Shown here in pieces: positions 23,078 through 31,570 of a DNA stretch of 34,347 nt. How positions within the stretch are numbered: position 1 is the first letter of the stretch; the number at the start of each line of letters is the position of its first letter. Under the pieces are notes generated by a model that saw only the letters and a program-made list of their open reading frames with translations, had not been told where the DNA came from and did no database searches. This DNA comes from Methanobacteriota archaeon (GTDB lineage Archaea > Thermoplasmatota > Thermoplasmata > Methanomassiliicoccales > Methanomassiliicoccaceae). Position numbers and translations under genes: made by a program. Location of the stretch: the NCBI GenBank assembly GCA_012519255.1, contig JAAYQQ010000060.1, forward strand, positions 1-34,347. Reading direction: 5' to 3'.

Positions 23078-23928
23078 GCGACCACATACGCACCTTCAGG
23101 CAGGCGGCATGGCTTGGATGGCAAATAGAGTCAAACTGGACGCGGCCATGGCTCTTTCTGGTTTACTCGGTGGTGCGCCCCATCGCTGCCACCCTTATAT
23201 TGGTCATCATGTTCCTCATCATCAAGCAGGACGTAGCGTCGGATCCGTTGCTCTTCTCTTACATGTATCTCGGCGCAGCGTTCTACATGTTCGTGGCCCA
23301 GGTATTATTTGGCACAGCCTCCGTGATCCACGAAGATCGGGAACACTACCAGACGCTCCGACACATCTACATCGCACCCATATCGATCTATGCCTACATA
23401 ATCGGCCGGGCCACCAGCAAGGTGATCCTCACAACACTGTCGGTAATCATCACTCTTGCCTTTGGAATGGGAGTTCTGGGGCTTCCGTTGGATCTTCTGC
23501 GTGTTGATTGGCCCCTTTTCGCCCTGACCATGGTGCTTGGCCTTGCCTGCATCACTGCCCTGGGCATTACTCTAGCCGGCGCGTCCCTCCTTATTGCAAA
23601 ACACTCTATAGGCATCAATGAGGGCATCGCCGGCACCTTTTACCTCTTCTGCGGAGTTGTCTTTCCGCTGACTGCTCTTCCGGCGTGGGGACAGGCCATT
23701 GGCCTGGCGATACCAATTACATACTGGCTAGAAGGTATACGCCGAACTCTTTACCCAGGCGGGGGCATCGAGATCATTGGCGGTCTGCAGGCCTATAGCG
23801 ATCTGAGTATAATGTCCCTGCTTATCCTATCCACCAGCGTCTTCTTGCTGCTTTCGATAGCCATATTCCGTTATGCCGATCGTGTCGCCCGGAAGAAAGG
23901 GAAGGTGGACATGATCACGACGTACTAG
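23074..23928 (+). CDS. ABC-2-type permease, second subunit
   Basis: A 284-aa protein started at ATG 23074, which overlaps the stop of the first permease (ATGA); the track uses the ATG two codons earlier. It shows six membrane segments, beginning with WLFLVYSVVRPIAATLILVI and ending with LLILSTSVFLLLSIAIF. The GTFYLFCGVVFPLTALPAWG element corresponds to VSGFYFPV in its partner, and YWLEGIRRTLYPGG follows. A short basic tail (YADRVARKKGKVDM) faces the cytoplasm. The two permeases are divergent in sequence and probably form a heterodimer. The final 4 bp overlap the convergent zinc-ribbon gene. The stop is TAG. Confidence 0.9.
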   Translation: MSDHIRTFRQAAWLGWQIESNWTRPWLFLVYSVVRPIAATLILVIMFLIIKQDVASDPLLFSYMYLGAAFYMFVAQVLFGTASVIHEDREHYQTLRHIYIAPISIYAYIIGRATSKVILTTLSVIITLAFGMGVLGLPLDLLRVDWPLFALTMVLGLACITALGITLAGASLLIAKHSIGINEGIAGTFYLFCGVVFPLTALPAWGQAIGLAIPITYWLEGIRRTLYPGGGIEIIGGLQAYSDLSIMSLLILSTSVFLLLSIAIFRYADRVARKKGKVDMITTY

Positions 23929-24263
23929 CGATATGCTTCCTGGCCGCAGAGACATCGCTCGGGCGGCTGTCCACAGGCGAAGCAGTGTGGTCCCGCCGAC
24001 TCGGCGAGAACCCCGTCTGCGCGGACGGGCGCGCATGGCGGGTGGGAAGACTTCTCCTTCAATATATGAAAATCATGAGACAGATCGTTCATGATAGTTT
24101 CGAAGCATGTGGCGCAGAGGGTTCGGGCGCGCCTGGGCCTGGAGCGGTCGCCCATGTGGACGAACATGACGCCTTCTCCCACATCCCCGCCGCAACGGTG
24201 GCATCTTCTTTTTCTATCCGAGACCTCGACCCAAATTCGATAGTCTCTCATTGCCTTTCCCAT
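23925..24263 (-). CDS. Small zinc-ribbon protein of unknown function
   Basis: I do not recognise a family. ATG 24263 (MGKAMRDYRIWVEVSD) has GAGGTG about nine bases before it and is preferred to the track's GTG start at 24275, giving 112 aa. Counting from the track start, a zinc-ribbon pair is formed by C25/C28 (CHRCGG) and C54/C57 (CATCFE). A second cluster near the end has C98/C101 (CFACGQ) and C108/C110 (CLCG). Between them is a stretch with DLSHDFHILKEK. Two zinc sites in a 112-aa protein suggest nucleic-acid or protein binding. It is convergent with the ABC permease, overlapping by 4 bp. The stop is TAG. Confidence 0.7.
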   Translation of the reverse strand: MGKAMRDYRIWVEVSDRKRRCHRCGGDVGEGVMFVHMGDRSRPRRARTLCATCFETIMNDLSHDFHILKEKSSHPPCAPVRADGVLAESAGPHCFACGQPPERCLCGQEAYR

Positions 24264-24385
24264 CTCGGGCGCCACCTCTATAGGGGGTTAAGCCTTTTTT
24301 CCCATCATTATGAGTCTTGATAATGAGCCATAAATGCAGGGCGGAGAGAGAAAACTATTAAAGGGTGACACGAATCAGGAGTGAG

Positions 24386-24462
24386 GCCCGCGTGGGGTAG
24401 CTTGGATATCCTAAAAGATTGCGGATCTTTGGACTTGGGTTCGAATCCCAGCGCGGGCGCCA
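24386..24462 (+). tRNA. tRNA-Arg(GCG)
   Basis: The cloverleaf is complete. The acceptor GCCCGCG pairs fully with CGCGGGC, the anticodon stem is AAAGA/TCTTT with loop TTGCGGA, so the anticodon is GCG, read at codon CGC. The T arm is TTGGG-TTCGAAT-CCCAG. The discriminator is G (24459), and CCA is encoded (24460-24462). A TATA-like CTATTAAAG lies about 25-30 bp upstream. No intron. Confidence 0.95.
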
Positions 24463-24468
24463 TTTCTC

Positions 24469-26379
24469 TCACTCCAATCCTTTCTTCTCAACGATCTCGA
24501 CGTCGCCTGGTGGAAGTATCCTCGATATCTCTTCCTCTGGTACCTCGAAAGTGCGAGACAGTTGCGCCGATACCTTACTCCGATCGCTCTTTCCAGGCTG
24601 AATGATAACATACCTTTCAGAGCGGGCCAGCACACTCGTCGGAGGTCCGCACATGATCTTTCTAGCTCCCTCGTGTTCTATCTCTCCCACCGCCATCTTC
24701 AGCGGGAGATGATTGAGGTAGTTCCTTTTTCCTCGGATGATGAACGCCCCACGTGGAACAAATTCTCCAGCCTGAGCCATCTTGCTTACCTGATCAGGGA
24801 GGACCCAGTATGCAGTTCCCTCGCGCGCCCCGGCCGTCCAGGCCTTGGAGTGAGCCAATGCAAAGGCGCAGACCTCTTCCATATCTTCGTCGGTGGCGCT
24901 TTCGCCTTCCTTGATGACCACGCTGGGGGCCCCATGAAGATCGGCGTGGGCATAACGATCGGTGGTCTTGAGATGCTTCTTGACCACCTGATCATTGGTG
25001 CGGGCGTCCCGGCCGGAAAGGACCAGCTTGCCTCCCGTGGTGATGAACCATTTATATCGCTCGAACCAGAACTCCTTGGTCTTGCTGGCGGTATGTTTTT
25101 CCACCTGCTTTTGCCGCTCCCCCTCCTTCTTTCTTTTGGCCAGGCGGGTCTTGGTCTCCTGAATGGCTTGCTTGGCCCCCTCCATCTTATCCCGGAACTC
25201 CTTGGACGTTTGATACATCCGATCTGCGTTGCCATCTACACCCACGTTGTAATCCAGGATGACCTCCTTGCCCGCGATCATTGCCCTGAGCGTGTGTTCC
25301 TTGGGATCGATCGATATCACTCCGGGAATCTTTGCCCCCTCCTCCCGGGCCTGCTCCCATGATATGCCATTGAGTTTTTCTGCTGCATTTAGGATGGCTT
25401 CGGTGCCCATGTAATCCGAGTATATCGCCTCGGCCATCTCCACAAAGGTTCGCGCCTTCGCCTCCTGGGCATCGATGGCCTCCTGCTGCCGCTCCAGCTG
25501 GCGCTTTAGCCTAGCCAGTTCAGGATCTTCCTTGACCGGGAGTTCCCGGCTGGAGAGGTATGCGTGGAGGGCATCGGAGTAGGTGTTGTGCTCCCTCGCC
25601 TCTTCGTCGACATACTGGATGAGCGGTATGGAGGTCACATCCACGGGCTTCCCATTTTTTAGCACCTCCCTGGGTTGGCGATTCTCTTGAGCCTCTCTTA
25701 ATAGAAGCACGAGGGCCTGGTGCAGTCCCCCCATCTCCTCCTCTGAAAGCTCTTTGGCCTTGCGGGCCTTGTCCACCTCGGCACGCAGGCAGGTTTCCTC
25801 GGCATACTGCCCGCCCAGGTTTATGGCGGTGGCGAGAGTGCGCACGGTATCAGAGGATGAATCCATCATGGTGTGGCGGAATGCATCGATATCCATGTCT
25901 CGCGGGTCGGTCCGGGATGGTGGGAATGAATAATCCGACCCGGGACGGACCTCACGATATCGCCATTTCCGGGAGGTGACCGAGTTGATAATCTTGCCTT
26001 CGGAGACGACTATTAGATTTCCCCCTCCAAACAGCTCGATAACGATCTGGTACGTGACTGGCCCCTTCTCCAGCTCCATGACCACGATGCGGTCGAACTC
26101 CCTCTGCTGGACCGAGGTCACGCGGGCATTGGTTAGGTGCTTTCTCAGGTTGACTGCGAACTGCGAGGGGAAGTCGGGAGTTTCCGGTCGTTCAGGGGCC
26201 AGGTATAGCCATTTCAGGTCCTGAAGGACAAGCTCCTTTCTACCATCTGTTGGGGTATTGATGCGCAGGAGCACGTTCCTGCCATCCCAGTGAAAGATCT
26301 TGTCCATGTAGCCTCCCACCAGGACCTGCAGCTCTCCTACCATGGCGAGAATATCGAACGCGCTCATCTCGTGCTTCAT
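24469..26379 (-). CDS. Archaeal NEMF/Rqc2 homologue (ribosome quality control)
   Basis: A homologue of NEMF (eukaryotes), Rqc2 (yeast) and RqcH (bacteria), which bind large ribosomal subunits carrying stalled peptidyl-tRNA and add C-terminal tails. ATG 26379 (MKHEMSAFDILAMVGELQVL) is chosen because archaeal family members begin this way; the track start adds 24 unrelated residues. GGAGGTG lies just before this ATG, a tight spacing, and ATG 26367 is an alternative. That gives 636 aa. The NFACT-N domain occupies about the first 200 residues, a coiled coil the middle (about 285-320 and 405-445), and the NFACT-R domain holds ATDRYAHADLHGAPSVV, the DxHGAPxxxI core motif. The tail is charged (VPEEEISRILPPGDVEIVE). 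The tRNA-Arg gene lies beyond its stop. Confidence 0.93.
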   Translation of the reverse strand: MKHEMSAFDILAMVGELQVLVGGYMDKIFHWDGRNVLLRINTPTDGRKELVLQDLKWLYLAPERPETPDFPSQFAVNLRKHLTNARVTSVQQREFDRIVVMELEKGPVTYQIVIELFGGGNLIVVSEGKIINSVTSRKWRYREVRPGSDYSFPPSRTDPRDMDIDAFRHTMMDSSSDTVRTLATAINLGGQYAEETCLRAEVDKARKAKELSEEEMGGLHQALVLLLREAQENRQPREVLKNGKPVDVTSIPLIQYVDEEAREHNTYSDALHAYLSSRELPVKEDPELARLKRQLERQQEAIDAQEAKARTFVEMAEAIYSDYMGTEAILNAAEKLNGISWEQAREEGAKIPGVISIDPKEHTLRAMIAGKEVILDYNVGVDGNADRMYQTSKEFRDKMEGAKQAIQETKTRLAKRKKEGERQKQVEKHTASKTKEFWFERYKWFITTGGKLVLSGRDARTNDQVVKKHLKTTDRYAHADLHGAPSVVIKEGESATDEDMEEVCAFALAHSKAWTAGAREGTAYWVLPDQVSKMAQAGEFVPRGAFIIRGKRNYLNHLPLKMAVGEIEHEGARKIMCGPPTSVLARSERYVIIQPGKSDRSKVSAQLSRTFEVPEEEISRILPPGDVEIVEKKGLE

Positions 26380-26504
26380 GCACCTCCGAACTGAAGAAGC
26401 GCTCATAAGTCTTGCTGAAGTACGCGAGAGGGCATCACCTTCACGCTGCATCGTTAGGAAGGATGGACATATTAGTAATACAATGAAGGATAAGGGGGGA
26501 AGCA

Positions 26505-26858
26505 GTGATTGACATCGAAGACATAATCTTACAGCGTATCGGGCAGATCGAAGAGGATGACCCCAACCTCCAGGTGGACTACGAGCTGATCGGCGAGGAG
26601 AACCGAGGCATCATAATTACTCAGGTAGAGGATATCCTGGTCAGCGTGGAGTTCGTGGAATCTGACCTAAGTTGGAGGAGGGAACTGGCGATGGACGAGT
26701 ACTTGGGCGCCCTCAATGAACAGGTTCTCGTTGCAGTGATAGTGCCCACCGATGCGTTCCTTACAGTCTATGGCCTCCTCAGAAAGCATGGCCACGGGGA
26801 CATAATTCTACTGTCCTATGAGTCCCTTGGCATTTTATCGACGCCCATGGCGGGGTGA
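26505..26858 (+). CDS. Small acidic protein of unknown function
   Basis: Not recognised. The 117-aa product is acidic, with an N-terminal helix (MIDIEDIILQRIGQIEEDDP), a beta-hairpin-like middle (ELIGEENRGIIITQVEDILV), and a C-terminal half predicted helix/strand (VLVAVIVPTDAFLTVYGLL, GDIILLSYESLGI). No membrane span or metal motif is seen. The GTG at 26505 has a good ribosome site (GGGGGGA, about 4 bp before it), and the length and composition argue for a real gene. It is divergent from the NEMF homologue and lies 112 bp before tRNA-Thr. The region between it and the tRNA carries a TATA box. Confidence 0.65.
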   Translation: MIDIEDIILQRIGQIEEDDPNLQVDYELIGEENRGIIITQVEDILVSVEFVESDLSWRRELAMDEYLGALNEQVLVAVIVPTDAFLTVYGLLRKHGHGDIILLSYESLGILSTPMAG

Positions 26859-26933
26859 GTGCGCCAGCATCCATGCAGTATTTCATAGGGGCGCTGACAT
26901 AGCGTTCTCGGCATCATCCCGGGCTGACGAAAT

Positions 26934-26941
26934 CTATATAA
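26934..26941 (+). promoter_or_regulatory. TATA box of tRNA-Thr
   Basis: CTATATAA lies 29-36 bp upstream of the tRNA-Thr 5' end, the expected distance for an archaeal promoter. Confidence 0.6.
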
Positions 26942-26969
26942 CTCATAAGCGGATTGGTGGTCCTCATCC

Positions 26970-27044
26970 GCCACTGTGGCTTAGCGGTATAGCGACGCCT
27001 TGGTAAGGCGTAGGTCGAGGGTTCAATTCCCTCCAGTGGCTCCA
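26970..27044 (+). tRNA. tRNA-Thr(GGT)
   Basis: Acceptor GCCACTG pairs with CAGTGGC. The D arm is GCTTAGCGGTATAGC, the anticodon stem ACGCC/GGCGT encloses TTGGTAA, giving anticodon GGT. The T arm is GAGGG-TTCAATT-CCCTC. The discriminator is T (27041), and CCA is encoded (27042-27044). No intron. Confidence 0.95.
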
Positions 27045-27096
27045 CTTCCTCAATTTTATTAACTGGTATTATGATTCCCATCGAGGATGGGATTGG

Positions 27097-28683
27097 ATGG
27101 GAAGAACTGCATTAGCCATAGCACTTGCTATATGCGTTTTAACAATGCCAGTGTTATTGCCCTCCGCCATGGCGTCTGAGGAAGGCCAGCTGTCGGTGAA
27201 TATAACGTCACCTTCCAATGATGCCTATGTGGGTAGTAACCTAACGGCCACGTGGAACTGCACTGATGAGGTCATTTATTATGAGGTTCAACTACATCCA
27301 TTGGACGGTCACGGGACCCTTATCAAAAGTATCAACGTTGGTCTGAATCAGAGTATTGAATTGACCGATCTTACCGATGGACTTCATGTCATCACTGTTA
27401 GGGCCCATGGCCCTGACAACACCTGGGGCGACGCCTCGGCGGTATTTCATGTTGATACCGCTCCACCAGAGCTCGACCTGCTCTACCCCCATGAGAATGA
27501 TATTTTAAACACATCTAACGTGACGGCGCGATGGCGCGCCGCGGACTCATCAGGGATTGTCTATTATGAGGTCTGGCTAGATGGTCAGGAGAATGCAGTG
27601 CAACGACTGAAAGGTTCTGACACCCAACTCACCTTCTATAATCTGTCCAACGAGGTCCACTCGATCATGGTTAAGGCGGTCGATGGATCAGGGAAGTCCA
27701 CATCTAGGACAGTGCAATTTTCTGTCGATACCACAGTGCCCTGTCTGGAGATAATCTCCCCATCCAGTGGCTTCCACTCTCTCGATGGCAGCATCGAAGT
27801 GAAGTGGAACGCCAGCGACGCGGGCGATAACATCAAGGGATTTACCATATTCTTAAATGGAAAAGAGCAGACCAACGTAGCGAGCTGGGCGGACACGCAC
27901 ATCTTCTCCTGTCTAAAAGATGGCGAGTATGAGGTGATGGTGCGGGCGATAGACTGGGCCAACAATTCTGCCCAGGATATCATAATCTTCACGGTTGATA
28001 CACTATATCCCGAGATCTTGGATCGGTCTCCGCAGGACGGGGCCTCCATCAGCACTTCCGTGTCGGTGGAGTTCTCCCGACCAATGGATCCGCAGGCCAG
28101 CAGCATAGTTGTCGAAGGCGTGAATGGAACAACAAGATGGGACGGTCTAACTCTTATCTTCACTCCAGAAAGGCCCCTTACTTACGGTACGACCTATGCC
28201 GTCAAGGTGGTAGCGAAGGATGATCTGGGGCGATGGGCCAATGATACCTGGACATTCACCACCACCGACATGGCCTTCCTGACAGGAACGGTCCTGGATT
28301 CCCACGATGCCCCCCTGTCCAACGTAACGGTCGCCATTGTGGGAGGCAAGAGCGTGCTCACCGATGAGACAGGATCATTCCGATTGGAGCTCTCCGCCGG
28401 TCCGAATATCCTTTCGATCTCCAGATCTGGTTATGTGACGCAGAACATCCCCATTACCGTGGGCCCAGGAGAGGAAAAGTCGATGGATGAGATACGCATG
28501 AGCTCGACTGGACTTATCCCCTTCATGGGTTGGATCGTCGCCCTGATCGCCCTTGGGCTAGTACTTGTCCTTTACCTTGTGGGCAGGCACCGAGGCCAAC
28601 AGCCCCCTTCCCGGCGAGCCCCCGGAAGACATACAGCGCGCTCCTGGAAGCGCCTGGAGGAGCTGGAGAGGCGTTCCCGCTGA
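27097..28683 (+). CDS. Modular secreted surface protein (Ig-like repeats, SbsA Ig-like and carboxypeptidase-regulatory-like domains)
   Basis: A 528-aa protein with a signal peptide (IALAICVLTMPVLLPSAMAS). Three consecutive Ig-like repeats of about 90 residues share a pattern: ITSPSNDAYVGSNLTATWNC, LLYPHENDILNTSNVTARWR and IISPSSGFHSLDGSIEVKWN, each ending in FHVDT, FSVDT or FTVDT. An SbsA-type Ig-like domain follows (DRSPQDGASISTSVSVEFSR ... WTFTTTD). Next is a carboxypeptidase-regulatory-like domain (LTGTVLDSHDAPLSNVTVAI). One membrane helix (WIVALIALGLVLVLYLVG) and a basic tail (RHRGQQPPSRRAPGRHTA) end the protein. Many NxS/T sequons are present, which suits an N-glycosylated archaeal surface protein. 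It has its own promoter region after tRNA-Thr. Ligand unknown. Confidence 0.9.
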   Translation: MGRTALAIALAICVLTMPVLLPSAMASEEGQLSVNITSPSNDAYVGSNLTATWNCTDEVIYYEVQLHPLDGHGTLIKSINVGLNQSIELTDLTDGLHVITVRAHGPDNTWGDASAVFHVDTAPPELDLLYPHENDILNTSNVTARWRAADSSGIVYYEVWLDGQENAVQRLKGSDTQLTFYNLSNEVHSIMVKAVDGSGKSTSRTVQFSVDTTVPCLEIISPSSGFHSLDGSIEVKWNASDAGDNIKGFTIFLNGKEQTNVASWADTHIFSCLKDGEYEVMVRAIDWANNSAQDIIIFTVDTLYPEILDRSPQDGASISTSVSVEFSRPMDPQASSIVVEGVNGTTRWDGLTLIFTPERPLTYGTTYAVKVVAKDDLGRWANDTWTFTTTDMAFLTGTVLDSHDAPLSNVTVAIVGGKSVLTDETGSFRLELSAGPNILSISRSGYVTQNIPITVGPGEEKSMDEIRMSSTGLIPFMGWIVALIALGLVLVLYLVGRHRGQQPPSRRAPGRHTARSWKRLEELERRSR

Positions 28684-29060
28684 GGCTGTTTGGGCGATGA
28701 CCTGATGGGTAGGGGGCATCTGAGCGGAGATCCAGGGTACTTGGGCCGTGCCCTGGATAATGCCTGGATTGAACGCTTTATTGCATCAATTATGGTACAT
28801 GCAACAGAAAAAAAGCAGAATCTTATGAGCCTCATACTATTCCCGGGACTGCAATAAGGGTTAAGAGCAGGAGCAGGACTATAGCAATAAGATAGGCCCA
28901 TCCTCGCTTTGGGTGTGCCATTTCCATCCTGCTCCTGTACGTTTTTCCCCCTCCAGATTCTTAGCAAGCCCCGTGGACCGTCGCTTGCAGAAGTTATTTT
29001 GGAGCTACTATTACAAATACATTATCATAAAAAAGAATATTATCAATTTAGATAATGTTT
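28684..29060. other. Intergenic region around the 31-aa ORF
   Basis: Apart from the 31-aa ORF there is no gene. The stretch 29000-29060 is AT-rich (ATTACAAATACATTATCATA, then AAAAAAG), beyond the 3' end of the minus-strand DUF1015 gene and upstream of the 31-aa ORF on that strand. It could serve as a terminator for the former and promoter for the latter. Confidence 0.4.
28832..28927 (-). CDS. 31-aa single-span membrane peptide ORF
   Basis: Too short for the ORF track. The minus-strand reading is MEMAHPKRGWAYLIAIVLLL and then LLTLIAVPGIV, ending with TGA. It has a basic N-terminal segment (HPKRGW) and one hydrophobic helix of about 19 residues, the layout of a small regulatory membrane peptide. 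GGAG lies about five bases before ATG 28927. It stands between the modular surface gene and the DUF1015 gene. Short ORFs can arise by chance, but the clean polarity and ribosome site favour it. Confidence 0.5.
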   Translation of the reverse strand: MEMAHPKRGWAYLIAIVLLLLLTLIAVPGIV

Positions 29061-30269
29061 CTATCTCTTCATCCGATAAAGAACAAAGCCAGACCAGATC
29101 TTTGGCCAGAAATAGGTGGTCTTCTTGGGCATCTTTCTCCCGTTCTGGGCTACCTTCCACACCATCTCCAGGGAGGGTGCCCGGACAATAATGGCCAGGT
29201 CCAGTCCTCCGCCATTCATCTGTTCGACAGCCGATCTGAGATCATGTTCATACTCTATCGTCATCTCGTTGCCATTGGGCAGGGCGTACAAGATTTCCCT
29301 GAGGATCACTTCCTGACACACGTAGGCGTCGACCGACCATAGTATATCCCCGAGGGGGTCGGGGTATTCGGCAATGAACATAGAATCGTCGCGGAGCAGA
29401 AGGCCGAAGGTAGGCGAGGTCGCCGTTTCCAGTGCCTCAGCTATGGCCCCAGCGTCCCTTACCTTGCGGATGTAGAGACGCTTTTCCATGCGCTCGAGGA
29501 GATCCTTTGGCTGATAACCTAGGTCCCTGATCAGGCGGTGGGTCGGCCGGACAAACATGCCTCTATCCTGAGATGATACCATGGTGCAAAGGACGTAGGC
29601 CTTCCTCTCATCCTGGCGATTCTCCCGAGAATACCTGCACGCGGTCTCGTAACGATGATGTCCGTCGGCAATGAGAATCTTCTTGGTAGAGAACATGTCG
29701 CGCAGTTCAGCTACAGTGGTGGGGTCAGATATGCGGTGGAGTTGATGCACTGTCCCCGAATTATCGGTGGTCTTGAAAAGCCTCGGGGCTGCATCGGCGA
29801 TCCTATCCATGTCAAGTTCGGCACGATCGTAGAGGCCAAATATGGACTCACAATGCGTCGCCGTCGCTCGCAATAGATTCAGACGGTCTTCCTTGACCTG
29901 GGGGAAGGTCTCCTCATGAGGCATGATGTTCCCGGCCTCGTAGCCTTCTGCCCTGAGCACGCCGATTATACCATTGCGAGTCAGCCATTTACCATTATCC
30001 TGAAAACTCTGGCGGTAGAGATAGTAACAGTCGTCGGCGTCCTGAATAAGCTTACCTGTGGCGATCCATTCGTCCAGCAGGGCGGCCGCTTGCTCATAGT
30101 TTCCATCGGCCCCTCCCAAGGTGATTCGGGCGATGTTGTATGGTTTGGACTGTAATTCTTCCTGTTCCCTCGCTGAGATAATATCGTATGGCGGAGATAC
30201 GCGCTCGGCAATATCCTCATTATTACTCAGATGGGGCAGGAGGCCATGGAAGGGGCGGAAATCTACCAT
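29061..30269 (-). CDS. DUF1015-family protein
   Basis: A 402-aa protein of the DUF1015 family, found in archaea and many anaerobic bacteria. The N-terminus MVDFRPFHGLLPH and the SPPYDIISAREQEELQSKPY segment are characteristic. The family core includes DDCYYLYRQSF, the metal-like IADGHHRYETACRYSREN and VLCTMVSSQDRGMFVRPTHR, and the C-terminal AIIVRAPSLEMVWKVAQNGR. The conserved DGHHRYET suggests a catalytic or metal site; the family is often linked by its distribution to HD/ParB-type functions, but the reaction is unknown. It ends KMPKKTTYFWPK plus a short tail, as usual. Start ATG 30269; the stop is TAG. The neighbours on both sides point away, so it is monocistronic. Confidence 0.9.
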   Translation of the reverse strand: MVDFRPFHGLLPHLSNNEDIAERVSPPYDIISAREQEELQSKPYNIARITLGGADGNYEQAAALLDEWIATGKLIQDADDCYYLYRQSFQDNGKWLTRNGIIGVLRAEGYEAGNIMPHEETFPQVKEDRLNLLRATATHCESIFGLYDRAELDMDRIADAAPRLFKTTDNSGTVHQLHRISDPTTVAELRDMFSTKKILIADGHHRYETACRYSRENRQDERKAYVLCTMVSSQDRGMFVRPTHRLIRDLGYQPKDLLERMEKRLYIRKVRDAGAIAEALETATSPTFGLLLRDDSMFIAEYPDPLGDILWSVDAYVCQEVILREILYALPNGNEMTIEYEHDLRSAVEQMNGGGLDLAIIVRAPSLEMVWKVAQNGRKMPKKTTYFWPKIWSGFVLYRMKR

Positions 30270-30377
30270 AGGAACGCAACATAAACGACTCGCTCGTTCA
30301 ATATGGTTGCGTCCAGGCGGGCAAGGTCATTTTTAATAAGGTGGCCTCCTTCTCTTTCCAAATCACTGAGGCGGGGA

Positions 30378-31019
30378 ATGAATCTTATCACCATGATCAA
30401 TGAGCTGGTGATCGGCCTGATCGAGACCACGGGCTACGCTGGCATATTCTTGGCTATGTTCATAGAGGGAATCTTCACGCCAATCCCCAGTGAGATCATC
30501 GTCCCCTTCGCCGGCTATCTCGCCTCTGTTGGCAGATTCAATATCATTCTGGTCGTTTTGATAAGCTCATTGGGTGCCGCTGCCGGGTCCACTATCGCAT
30601 ATTTTATAGGCCGCCAACTCGGGCGTCCGTTCATCGACCGCTTCGGCCGATATTTTGGTTTTGGGCACGATAGCATGTCCCGCGCGGAGGCTTGGTTCGA
30701 GCGGTGGGGCAACTACGGAATCCTTGCTGGCCACTCTCTTCCAGGCATTAGATCGATAATATCATTCCCCGCTGGCATATCCAAAATGGATCTCAAGCGG
30801 TTTATCTTATTCACATTCATGGGGGCCACGATATGGAACACGGTGCTCACCGTGGCTGGATATCTTTTGGGGGAGTATTATCTGGTATTCGCCGAGAACC
30901 TGGATGGATGGGACATAGTCATCCTGGCCGCTGTTTGCATCGCCTTCATCGTCTATGTGCTGTATGGTCGCTGGAAGCGTTCTGCGAGACCACATTGTGA
31001 TGATGGAACGGAGAGGTAG
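30378..31019 (+). CDS. DedA-family (SNARE-associated/VTT) membrane protein
   Basis: A 213-aa DedA protein started at ATG 30378 (MNLITMINELVIGLIE), which follows GAGGCGGGG; the track's first 25 residues are discarded. The hallmark FIEGIFTPIPSEIIVPFAGYLA is present with the E and PxPSE residues of the family. The second hallmark, GAAAGSTIAYFIGRQLGRPF, comes next, followed by RWGNYGILAGHSLPGIRSIISFPAGISKMDLKRF, containing the G-R-P/A motif. About five or six helices cross the membrane. DedA proteins act in lipid scrambling or lipid-carrier recycling and membrane-potential maintenance. The exact lipid is unknown. The stop is TAG. Confidence 0.93.
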   Translation: MNLITMINELVIGLIETTGYAGIFLAMFIEGIFTPIPSEIIVPFAGYLASVGRFNIILVVLISSLGAAAGSTIAYFIGRQLGRPFIDRFGRYFGFGHDSMSRAEAWFERWGNYGILAGHSLPGIRSIISFPAGISKMDLKRFILFTFMGATIWNTVLTVAGYLLGEYYLVFAENLDGWDIVILAAVCIAFIVYVLYGRWKRSARPHCDDGTER

Positions 31020-31191
31020 TGCGACCCGCATTCATCGTCTAGAATGTCTCCAACCGAGTTATCACTATACTCTACGGCTTGGAAAGAAGGCGTTACATTG
31101 CCAGGTATTGGCCAAGGGGCCAGGGGCCATTCTTCACCTGATGCTCTCCGGGCATATCTGCCGGGTCAGGACCTGTCATTGGATAGAATAA
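31000..31191 (+). CDS. Doubtful 63-aa ORF overlapping the end of the DedA gene
   Basis: It starts at two tandem ATGs inside the end of the DedA gene in another frame (MMERRGSATRIHRLECLQPS) and continues for 57 codons beyond it (YHYTLRLGKKALHCQVLAKG). No domain is recognised and the composition (His, Cys, Arg) is not distinctive. Overlap with the preceding gene is a feature seen elsewhere in this window, so it is kept at low confidence. Confidence 0.2.
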   Translation: MMERRGSATRIHRLECLQPSYHYTLRLGKKALHCQVLAKGPGAILHLMLSGHICRVRTCHWIE

Positions 31192-31232
31192 ACTCCTCAT
31201 GAACAAGCTCTTTCGCTTTCTGCAGTAGGTGA

Positions 31233-31252
31233 GGGCGGACATGGGCGGACAG
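31233..31252. repeat. Tandem 10-bp duplication
   Basis: GGGCGGACAT is followed directly by GGGCGGACAG. It lies in the gap between the DedA gene and tRNA-Val. Confidence 0.7.
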
Positions 31253-31284
31253 GTGCTGGTAGAACCGAGCGAAGCGGCGAGGAT

Positions 31285-31308
31285 TTCGGGATGAATCTCG
31301 GGATGAAT
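31285..31308. repeat. Tandem 12-bp duplication
   Basis: TTCGGGATGAAT is followed directly by CTCGGGATGAAT, 33 bp after the 10-bp duplication, in the same gap. Confidence 0.7.
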
Positions 31309-31355
31309 GTACAGAAGTGTTCAGGGCAAAAACGCCCCGAGCCAGATGGGGGAAG

Positions 31356-31428
31356 TGGGCTCAGCCGGATTTGAACCGGCGATCTTCGCCGTGTAAGGGC
31401 AACGTCATGACCGCTAGACCATGAGCCC
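31356..31428 (-). tRNA. tRNA-Val(TAC)
   Basis: On the minus strand, acceptor GGGCTCA pairs with TGAGCCC. The anticodon stem TTGCC/GGCGA (one G-U pair) holds CTTACAC, giving anticodon TAC. The T arm is GCCGG-TTCAAAT-CCGGC. The discriminator is A, with no encoded CCA. A TATA-like TTTTATATC (31451-31460 reversed) lies about 25-30 bp upstream. Confidence 0.95.
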
Positions 31429-31570
31429 GTGGGTTGTGGAATGAGGATATGATATAAAAGGATAATCGCAGCAATGGTCATATCGAGATGTATTTTCTTT
31501 CCCGATAGCCTCGGCGGGCCCAAACTTGAAATCCTCGCGTTTCATACGACTTCACCATAGAGGAAGATAA

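Noticed and set aside
24411-24635. 74-aa minus-strand ORF, and the plus-strand ORFs at 24381-24605
   Set aside because: They overlap tRNA-Arg(GCG) and the NEMF gene in other frames; GARAGIRTQVQRSAIF is tRNA antisense.
31197-31523. 108-aa minus-strand ORF
   Set aside because: It spans tRNA-Val and the tandem duplications, and no domain is visible.
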